Position numbers and translations under genes: made by a program. A DNA stretch of 64,000 nucleotides from Macrostomum hystrix (lineage: Eukaryota > Platyhelminthes > Macrostomidae), in the NCBI GenBank assembly GCA_950097015.1, contig CATNEN010000011.1, positions 744,001-808,000 of the forward strand, read 5' to 3'. This document shows, piece after piece, positions 51,301 through 60,000 of this stretch (position 1 is the first letter of the stretch; every line of letters starts with the position of its first letter). The notes under the pieces were generated by a model. It searched no databases and was not told the origin of the DNA. It worked only from the letters and a program-made list of their open reading frames with translations.

Positions 51301-52324
51301 CTCGCAGTTTTTTTCAGTTACTCTGTGATTCAGATCGGGATCTTATTACGCTACTGGCCTCCGGGCGTGATAAACTTGCTGATTGTGAGGCTATGCGAAT
51401 TTTCTTATATATCTGCTTCTTGGGGCACGCTAGGAGGATGAGGGTTGGGAGCGGGTCAGGAGGTTTGGGGCAGATTAGGAGGATGAGGGTTGGGAGCGGA
51501 TCAGGAGGTTTGGGGCACGCTAGGAGGATGAGGGTTGTGAGCGGATCAGGAGGTTTGGGGCAGATTAGGAGGATGAGGGTTGGGAGCGGATCAGGAGGTT
51601 TGGGGCACGCTAGGAGGATGAGGGTTGTGAGCGGATCAGGAGGTTTGGGGCAGATTAGGAGGATGAGGGTTGGGAGCGGATCAGGAGGTTTGGGGCACGC
51701 TAGGAGGATGAGGGTTGTGAGCGGATCAGGAGGTTTGGGGCAGATTAGGAGGATGAGGGTTGGGAGCGGGTCAGGAAGTTTGGGGCAGACTAGGAGGATG
51801 AGGGTTGGGAGCGGGTCAGGAGGTTTGGGGCAGATTAGGAGGATGAGGGTTGGGAGCGGGTCAGAAGGTTTGGCTGCGGTTCTGGAGGTTTTCAGAGCGT
51901 AGTAAAACTACCGAAGACTGCAATTATCATAACCTTAATCAATTCGCAATGAATCAATCAATTGACTATCAGAACTCACTGGCGGTGATGTCTGCCGTTG
52001 GCAAGTCGCGCCAAATATACGCTCTGTGGCGCCATCGGCTGGTTCGCAACCTGTCCGGTGCCACCTGGTTCCTGGCGTTCACCTGCAGCTCAGGTAAGTG
52101 AATACACCCTAGACAGACAAGCCACAGTGAAATTACAATCTAAACGAAAATTCGATAATAGAAAAAGTAAATTTTCGCAATGAATTGCAGGTAGAATCGC
52201 TTCCACCCTGCTATCTACCGGTGATTCAAACCTTCTAATGCTTTACGGAATCAACGGTACCTTGAACTTGGGCATGGCGCTTAGCATTGTCATAATATCG
52301 GCTCGCTCTAATAAGAAAGATTGA
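48307..52324 (+). CDS. SLC66A3: PQ-loop membrane protein, SLC66A3/PQLC3-like (6 exons)
   Basis: A small seven-helix PQ-loop (SWEET/MtN3-fold) membrane protein; relatives in this family export amino acids from lysosomes, but the substrate of this member is not established. Exons: 48307-48452, 50964-51046, 51133-51205, 51318-51384, 51973-52093, 52191-52324. They give 624 nt and 207 aa, very close to the human protein (about 202 aa), with all phases agreeing. The first PQ loop reads VQRLPQIRKVI near residues 20-30, followed by GLDVLGLSLEL. RYPFLTYCEDVFLSAQ matches the family's loop after helix 3. The second loop has SRQIYALW (RQ instead of PQ), and a C-terminal NLGMALSIVIIS helix ends the protein. 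Introns 1 and 4 contain large minisatellites; together introns make up more than 80 percent of the gene. MPDU1 was considered but the length and YCEDVFLSAQ block fit SLC66A3 better. Confidence 0.92.
48540..50888. repeat. 26/31-bp minisatellite with 766-bp higher-order repeat, SLC66A3 intron 1
   Basis: About 85 units based on CCTCAGGATTGCCACACCCC plus TTCAGT (26 bp), mixed with 31-bp units carrying an extra CACCA. Variants (TTCAAT, GATCGCC, CATGATT, GGATTGGC) occur in the same order in successive blocks; for example the run starting at 49194 recurs at 49960, offset 766. The array takes up nearly all of the 2.5-kb intron. Confidence 0.97.
51424..51880. repeat. 45-bp minisatellite with alternating 90-bp dimer, SLC66A3 intron 4
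   Basis: About ten 45-bp units containing TAGGAGGATGAGGGTTGGGA and GATCAGGAGGTTTGGGGCA. Two unit types alternate: GGGCACGCT followed by GTTGTGAGC, then GGGCAGATT followed by GTTGGGAGC. The repeated block is therefore a 90-bp dimer. Confidence 0.95.
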
Positions 52325-52480
52325 CCACTGTCCATGGTTCGATTTGCAACTTTTTGTAAATAGTATGTTTACTAGCAGCAATAATTACCGGGCGTAGCTC
52401 GTATCTAGACATAGACGAATTTAAAATCTGATATAAATCATATGGTGATGGAATAGATAGCCTTCATTTATTAATTCACG

Positions 52481-53150
52481 GTAGAGCTTCTGTTGAGTTC
52501 TGTATTGATGGTGGAGCTTCTGTTGAGTTCTGTATTGATGGTGGAGCTTCTGTAGAGTTCTGTATTGATGGTGGAGCTTCTGTTGAGTTCTGAATTGATG
52601 GTGGAGCTTCTGTTGAGTTCTGTATTGATGGTGGAGCTTCTGTTGAGTTCTGTATTGATGGTGGAGCTTCTGTTGAGTTCTGAATTGATGGTGGAGCTTC
52701 TGTTGAGTTCTGTATTGATGGTGGAGCTTCTGTTGAGTTCTGAATTGATGGTGGAGCTTCTGTTGAGTTCTGTATTGATGGTGGAGCTTCTGTTGAGTTC
52801 TGTATTGATGGTGGAGCTTCTGTTGAGTTCTGTATTGATGGTGGAGCTTCTGTTGAGTTCTGAATTGATGGTGGAGCTTCTGTTGAGTTCTGTATTGATG
52901 GTGGAGCTTCTGTTGAGTTCTGAATTGATGGTGGAGCTTCTGTTGAGTTCTGTATTGATGGTGGAGCTTCTGTTGAGTTCTGTATTGATGGTGGAGCTTC
53001 TGTTGAGTCCTGAATTGATGGTGGAGCTTCTGTTGAGTTCTGTATTGATGGTGGAGCTTCTGTTGAGTTCTGTATTGATGGTGGAGCTTCTGTTGAGTTC
53101 TGTATTGATGGTGGAGCTTCTGTTGAGTTCTGTATTGATAGTGGAGTTTC
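52481..53150. repeat. 30-bp minisatellite just after SLC66A3
   Basis: About 22 units of GATGGTGGAGCTTCTGTTGA plus GTTCTGTATT, with two alleles (TGTATT and TGAATT) arranged irregularly. It starts about 155 bases after the SLC66A3 stop, so may be in its 3' UTR or just beyond. Because 30 is a multiple of 3, both strands are open (233 and 214 codons); these are judged not to be genes. Confidence 0.95.
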
Positions 53151-53438
53151 GTGACATGAACATAAAGTTCAATAAGTTGTCGTTAGTCGCACATTTATGT
53201 TCGTCATGATCATACTTTTAAATTATTGCGATCATTCTAACGATATGTTACCCACGATTCCAAGCTTTCTTGAAGCATGGAAGCACATTGAAGCACATTG
53301 CATCACTTAGCTCGTATCATTCAACTAGAACATAATATATGAAATTATCAACATGCTTCGAATATTAGAATGCACAATTCTAAAAGCGAAAAAATTTTGT
53401 TGTTTTAAGAAAAATTCCGAGCGTGTTTTTGTTTAGAA

Positions 53439-53444
53439 TTTATT
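53439..53444 (-). terminator. Candidate poly(A) signal AATAAA
   Basis: AATAAA on the minus strand, about 300 bases beyond the stop codon of the gene ending at 53746. Its position fits a 3' UTR; other signals cannot be excluded. Confidence 0.4.
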
Positions 53445-53610
53445 TTTTAAGCCAACCCATTCATTTGATTCATATTGAATCGAGGGTGACGTAGGATATA
53501 AACGATGTTTTTTAAAAGAACTGTTTCAGAAAGTGTACATAAATGTAAGGAAGCAAAGCATTTTTGGTAGAGCGCATTTTCAGATACAAAGCGAAGTAAC
53601 AAACAGAAAG

Positions 53611-53648
53611 ACTGATATCGAGGAAGTTGATATTTCCTCGATATCAGT
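53611..53648. repeat. 15-bp perfect inverted repeat (hairpin)
   Basis: Arms ACTGATATCGAGGAA and the exact reverse complement TTCCTCGATATCAGT flank an 8-base loop. It lies about 100 bases after the stop codon of the minus-strand gene, inside its likely 3' UTR. Confidence 0.85.
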
Positions 53649-53745
53649 TAATTTTGGTTTTTGCCATTTGTCTTTAGCATGGAAATAAGAAGGCAAAAAT
53701 GGAAACGAAAGGTGCAGACTTCCTGCGCTTGAGAGGTTGGTTGCA

Positions 53746-56024
53746 CTAGTGGCGAAGTGATTTGTTAAGCAGTTTTCCCGGCCTTTTCGACTTCTGCCCG
53801 TAAATCGGCACCTTTGACGGAGGCGTCAGTACGACTGTGGTTTCTATCCAGTCGGATTTGGTAGTACTATTTTGCTGCGTTAGGCTGGACTCCATATTCG
53901 ACTTGATTGTGCTAGTGTTGCGCTGGTCGCTGGAGGTCTTGTTGGGATTTACTTCCTTTCCGCTACTCTCATCTGATCCGGATTGTATCTCAGCGTTGGC
54001 CGCATTAGTCGCAACGGTCTTGGCGGACTCTGGCGGAACTTCCAAGCGATCCATGTAGTACTTGTTCGAAGGATCGTCGCGTCCCACACCTCGCGACCTG
54101 TTACCGCCGATGACCGTACCGATGGGCCTTAGTTTATCACCTTTGACTAGGTTTACATAGCCAGTAACGATCTCATCTCTGCACTGAACTAGTCGCTGCA
54201 GCTTGGTATTATCCTTCAAGTCGCTATCGTCTTTGATGTCCTCTCGAAGCCTTGCATCGGAGAAGAATTCTGCTAGATCGAACCGATTTTCAAACACCGT
54301 AATCTTGACGCACTCTCTAATGTAGCTAAAAATTTCAGGCGTGAAGCGCAACTTCTCGGCATCGTCAACGCCCATGAAATAGTCGCGAAACTCCAGATCA
54401 CTTATGATGCTGAAATAGTTCAGCCAGCCACTGTCTTTAAGGGTCTTCGTGGCCAACTGTAGCGCGGCCCGAAAAGACGCTGTTTTGCCAAGTCGGTGAC
54501 ACTTTGACAGCAAGCCGCATAGCAGAGTGATGCAACAGTCGCAGTCAAATTCGTAGAGCGCCTTCGGCCAATCAACGTCAAGCTCGCGACTGCGCGGCTT
54601 GTAGGGCGGCAGGGCCTCCAGCCGCTTGCGCTGACCTTCATTGAAGGGCAGAGCAGGTTCTCCGCTCAGCTTGAAAATACCTTCTTTGATAAATTCCTCA
54701 GCAGACTGAATCAGATTCACAGTCGATTTCAGCTTCTTGTCGGCGTAAAAAGCGGCGCGCAGTAGTCGGCGTGGATAAGTCTTGCAGTTGTTGATCACCT
54801 GTCCGAATGGGAAGTCAGTCTAATGAAACCTCGGAACAATAATTACAACCTTACAATAAGTGGTTATAGGGCGGGCTAAAGTAGGGAGTAAGGCTGTTGT
54901 ACAAGTAAGACTGGAAGAGAAGCAAGAAGTTTAAGAATGGTCTGGTTTTAATCTGTATTAAATGAGACGCCAGACAATTGTTAGCACTAATATTAACTGA
55001 AATGTTTGATAATCCATACTATAGACTAAAGGCACCAAAGCCATGCTGAATTCCAACCTTTTCAGCGTCGCGAACCAAAGTAAACCTCAAAGCCCGGGTT
55101 GGCTGGCTCATGTAAGGCACTCTGAAGTGCTCGCTTGGCCGTTTCAACAAAGCTTGGCTTAGGCGAGCCATATTAAACGAACTGCGCTTAGTAAACATAA
55201 TGTAGAAGGCGTAGTCTAGCCAGTCATCGAACCACATATTTGTCTCAATGAATCGTTTACGATAGAAAAGCCGAAACGGTTCCATTGGGAACCAGTTGTT
55301 GTTTTGCAACATGTGATGAAGGATATCGTAGGATTCGGCCAGCATACCCAAGTTGTGGTCGTAGATGCACATTAAGTCACCGCGGGGGTCACCTGCGCAC
55401 GTGATAAACTGTGGCTGCCTGGAAACGGATAATTGGAGAACTGTTTCGTAAAGTAGCTTTTTAGTCTACACCTTAGCGACCAAAGAGAGACAAACTATTA
55501 GGAAGCAGAGGTTACCTTGCCAATACGTGCTTCTTGTTCGTATCCCGATTAATACACTCGAGCAGCTGCTTTGCCACTTTCAGCTTTCTTAGGTAGATAG
55601 CCAGGCCGAGCGGGGTCAGGTACATGACGGTGTGGCGGCTAAACAGAGACCCGGCCGTGTTTTTTAAGTCGAAAATCTCCGGCCGGTCCAGAATCTGGAA
55701 GTACTTGGCTTTGGTGATGACAAACTCCTTTTTGCCCTTCATCACAGTTTCCTGAGCCTGAATAGCGTTAGGATCTGGCTCGAAGCGAAGCAGGCCGCTG
55801 GATGCCTTGCCCATCAGCACCCGATCCAGCTCCTTGTCATTCTCGCTAACTATGTTATTGATGAGCCAGGTTGTGGTCGGATGGTACATGTCGAAGAATC
55901 TAGGTACCATCAAGAACGGCACCTTGCTGAGCTTGTCGAACTTCTTTAACTTGTACGATGCGTACGCTCTGCGCCGATGAACCATCGGTTCAGGCAGACT
56001 CAGCGTGGCTCTGGTCATGGTCAC
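53746..56024 (-). CDS. Uncharacterised protein with one ankyrin-like helix pair (3 exons)
   Basis: I do not recognise this gene. Exons on the minus strand are 56024-55516, 55418-55058 and 54798-53746; phases agree (2, then 0), giving 640 aa. The donor of exon 2 (AAG/GTTGGA) is the weakest site; reading through it would stop after 13 more codons. The protein looks soluble, with no signal peptide or membrane segment. Near residues 145-165 TPLGLAIYLRKLKVAKQLLE resembles one ankyrin repeat (TPL...A......VAK.LLE), and HNLGMLAESYDILHHMLQNN about 40 residues on could be a diverged second. The centre is rich in Trp, Phe and Tyr and looks folded; the last 100 residues are Ser/Thr/Asn-rich and probably disordered, ending in a basic tail (KSKRPGKLLNKSLRH). 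The ATG at 56024 is the first in frame, downstream of AT-rich sequence. It could be a lineage-specific ankyrin-type protein. Confidence 0.8.
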
Positions 56025-57007
56025 ACTTTATCAATAATACGACAATCAATTTAACTCAACTTCCTTTGGTTTCCTTTTTTTCTTTCAGAGAAACACAGCC
56101 TTCTTCGTACGAGCGATAAACTTTTACCCGATATATTAATTTTCTAAAGTCGAAGCTTAGCTTAAGAATTGCACTTAAGATTTGTTGACTGCGTACAGCG
56201 GCCATAGACTATAGAATTCAGCAGTCAATATCGCGTGCAAGGTATGTCACAAAAAACAAAAATCTAAACTTGTTCCTTAGTTTACAAAATGAGTCTATGT
56301 CTGACGTTTTGACGCAGGTAAATTAGAAACAATAACTTGGTAACTTGGTAAGATAACTTGGTTATCCTAAAAATATATTGTATTTTATTTTTAGATATAG
56401 TCAACATTTAGTTTAAAAAATTATAAGAATTTTATTTATAATATTTAATCAGATTCGAATAATTACTATAACGAGGAGGGATCTTCTCGTAGGGATAATT
56501 TATTTCCTACGAAGTAAAGTCAAACTATTTTTTCATTGTTTAAATACTGGTCTGTAAATCACAGTCATTATTTCGAGTTATAAAGCCTAAATATGTTTAT
56601 TAATTAATTTATTTCTGCTAATTATTGAATTTAAAGACGATTTTAAGTGCAAACTGAAAGTTGATATTAAGATCACTGAAACGTCACGGATATAAAAAGT
56701 CGCAGATATTAAGAAACTAATCGTAGATTGATTGATTGAACCACAATTATTAAAAAGTTAAGAGATGTAGCATATTAAAATTTACTTAAATTTGATGACA
56801 AAATCTAAGCAATTAGTAATTTATACAGATTTCATACCGAGCATGCACAAGTGTAGGTAGTCTATTAATTGTTGATAATGAAAATAAATATGCACTAAAG
56901 CTAAGATTAGATACATTTTGCCTTCTTTGATCGATTCAAAGCAATATAGCTTAACGCTCAGTAGAACTAATTACTCAGTAATAGTGACATTCTTCAGTTA
57001 AACATTG
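56025..57007. other. AT-rich spacer between two minus-strand genes
   Basis: Holds the 5' region of the unrecognised gene and the 3' region of EXOC7. Candidate AATAAA signals for EXOC7 on the minus strand occur near 56596-56601 and 56608-56613. No other feature is seen. Confidence 0.5.
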
Positions 57008-60000
57008 CTAGACACCGCGAAAGAAGTCCTCGAGCATTCGCTCCACAATCTCCGGCGTGTATTTGACGTACTTGTCTCTCTTAGATGTGAATGGCACTTT
57101 GGCGTACTTCTCGTAAAACATAGAGTATTTGTCTAGCAGGAAGGCTTTGTTCTCGCGAATCAGATCCTGTCTGAGCTCGGAGTCTGGTACTGAATAATTG
57201 GCCTGCGTTTTGTGCACCGCCTGGAACTCTTCGTTGAAGCTCTGTGGAGAGAAGCAGGTGAGCAGCCTTTGTACCAAACAGCACGATCTTCGACTAGACA
57301 TTTTTTCTATAAAAGCTTTTCTATTGGTCGACAGTAACCCTCTAGCCCGCTCCTCTTTTCTATTGGACGTCATGACTTCGACTCTTTTCAATTGGTCGGC
57401 AATAAACCTCCAGCTCACTCCCTTGTTTCTATTGGTCAGCAATAACCCACAGCCTAGTCTTTCTTACCTTGAATTTCTCCTTAATTAGAGCTTTATCCTT
57501 CTCCGAAAGCTGAAAACAAAAATTGGAATAGCTTTAAAAACCTTCTATAAATAGCTTTTAAAAAGATAACAGTATTTTAATCAGAAAATTGGTTCATCAG
57601 CATATTCTAAATTAGAATCGAAAGAGAAAACAACTAGTTTTAATTAATACAGAAGAAAAGTGATTACGTGCATTAGAATCGTACAAGATAGTGTAGAATG
57701 ACATTAAGAAGATGTTAAGAATAAAAAATGACATTAATGACGGGAGCCTAAGAACTTCGAAGATAATTTTTTTTCATACCTTGCTTCTCCAGAACAACCT
57801 CACTCCCTGCATCTCTGCCTATAGCATACCCCACTCTCACAGCAACCTCACTCCCTGCCTATCGCATATTCACTCGCACAACAACCTCACTCCCTGCCTA
57901 TCGCAGACCCCACTCGCACAATAACCTCAATCCCTGCTAAACTCACACCCCACTCACACAACAACCTCACTCACTGCCTATCGCATAACCCACTCGCACA
58001 ACAACCTCACTCCCTGCCTATCGCAGACACCACTCGCACAATAACCTTAATCCCTGCTTATCACACACCCCACTCACACAATAACCTCACTTCCTGCCTA
58101 TCGCATACCCCACTCGCACTCGCACAGCAACCTCAATCCCTGCCTCTCTCACACCCAACTCGCACAACAACCTCAATCCCTGCCTCTCTCACACCCAACT
58201 CGCACAGCAACCTCAATCCCTGCCTCTCTCACACCCAACTCGCACAGCAACCTCAATCCCTGCCTCTCTCACACCCAACTCGCACAGCAACCTCAATCCC
58301 TGCCTCTCTCACACCCAACTCGCACAGCAACCTCAATCCCTGCCTCTCTCACACCCAACTCGCACAGCAACCTCAATCCCTGCCTCTCTCACACCCAACT
58401 CGCACAGCAACCTCAATCCCTGCCTCTCTCACACCCAACTCGCACAACAACCTCAATCCCTGCCTCTCTCACACCCAACTCGCACAACAACCTCAATCCC
58501 TGCCTCTCTCACACCCAACTCGCACAACAACCTCAATCCCTGCCTCTCTCACACCCAACTCGCACAGCAACCTCAATCCCTGCCTCTCTCACACCCAACT
58601 CGCACAGCAACCTCAATCCCTGCCTCTCTCACACCCAACTCGCACAACAACCTCAATCCCTGCCTCTCTCACACCCAACTCGCACAGCAACCTCAATCCC
58701 TGTCTCTCTCACACCCAACTCGCACAACAACCTCAATCCCTGCCTCTCTCACACCCAACTCGCACAGCAACCTCAATCCCTGCCTCTCTCACACCCAACT
58801 CGCACAACAACCTCAATCCCTGCCTCATACTCGTACCCACCCACGGGTACAACAATTTAACTTCTTGCTTCTCACACATTTTCTACTCGCAATACCCTAC
58901 TAACTCATAGCCGGCAGCTTTTTAAGCGAAATGCGAGTACTTAACTGGATAGGGTGCGGTCGATATGATGGGTCGACAGGGTCGATATAATAAACAAAGC
59001 TAAAATTCTAATAGCAGGCGTAAAGCTTTTGAATGGCAGAAGAAATATTTTAAGGAGGTCGATAAAAAAACAACAGTCGCATGCTGCAATTTAATGCTTT
59101 AAGCATTAAAACAAATACTTTTCCGGGCATATCCGAGGACATTCTCTGCTGACTCAGCGGCTTGTTCTTCTCCATTACAATTTCAAGCACTCGAGCCCAG
59201 CTAAACAGAAGAGGGTTAGTTTTGTGCCTTTGGTTAGAACTCATTGTCAAGTTAATTAACAACAGCTAAATTAAGCAATGTTGGACTGAAACCAAAAATG
59301 CTGTTAATAAAATACACGATTTGTTAATACTAAAGTACAAAACGCACAGTTGCCAGTGAAAAAATAATACATTAGTTAAGTTAGTATTTTTTAATTAAAC
59401 TGCTTTTTGTTAAGAAACGCGAATTTCCTTTCAACTGAAAACAGTCACCTATTTACTAACAAAGCCACAGAATATACACAGAATGCAGGATCAGCCCAGG
59501 ATCAGAAAAAAATCTACAGAAAATAATGTTCGCATGATTTGCTACTTTTGCGGTGAAGAAAGACAGTAGACACAATGCTAATGCGAATGCGGCTTGGATG
59601 GGTTGTTGTTGTTGCCATAGACGATTGACACTGCGAGTATCAGCAGAAATTTCATTGTTGTTGTATTGATTTCTTTACTGGGCAAGAATCGAACAGAATC
59701 GCACATCATTCTTGCACGCATCATTCAGAGAACGACATTCCTGCACGCTGAATCGGAAAACACAGCTGACTTTTGTGCAGCTGAAAAGCTATGAAGAAAG
59801 AAGCCTAGTAGAAACAATGTATTAGGGGATGAAGAACAAGATCATCATGTGAGGGGGTAACTGAAAGACACGGGATAATTTAACTAGAGGATATCTGCAC
59901 GATTTGGGGATAGTTTTAGAGCAGGGGTCGGCAACCTCCGGCCCGCGGGCCAGATGCGGCCCTCGAAGCTCCGAAATCCGGCCCTTAGCTCCTCCTAACA

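Larger units (their letters stand above)
53151..53745. other. Spacer between convergent genes
   Basis: SLC66A3 (+) and the unrecognised gene (-) converge here. It contains a hairpin at 53611-53648 and, on the minus strand, a candidate AATAAA at 53439-53444, about 300 bases after the stop of the minus-strand gene. Confidence 0.5.

Noticed and set aside
52471-53209. Repeat-protein frames on both strands (decapeptide STINTELNRS)
   Set aside because: A 30-bp unit keeps both strands open automatically. No splice partner, domain or selection for synonymous change is visible.
57244-57442. Extension of the last EXOC7 exon upstream with its own ATG
   Set aside because: The family sequence begins at the acceptor (TCTCCACAG) and joins in phase to the exon at 57509-57468; the extension is intronic.
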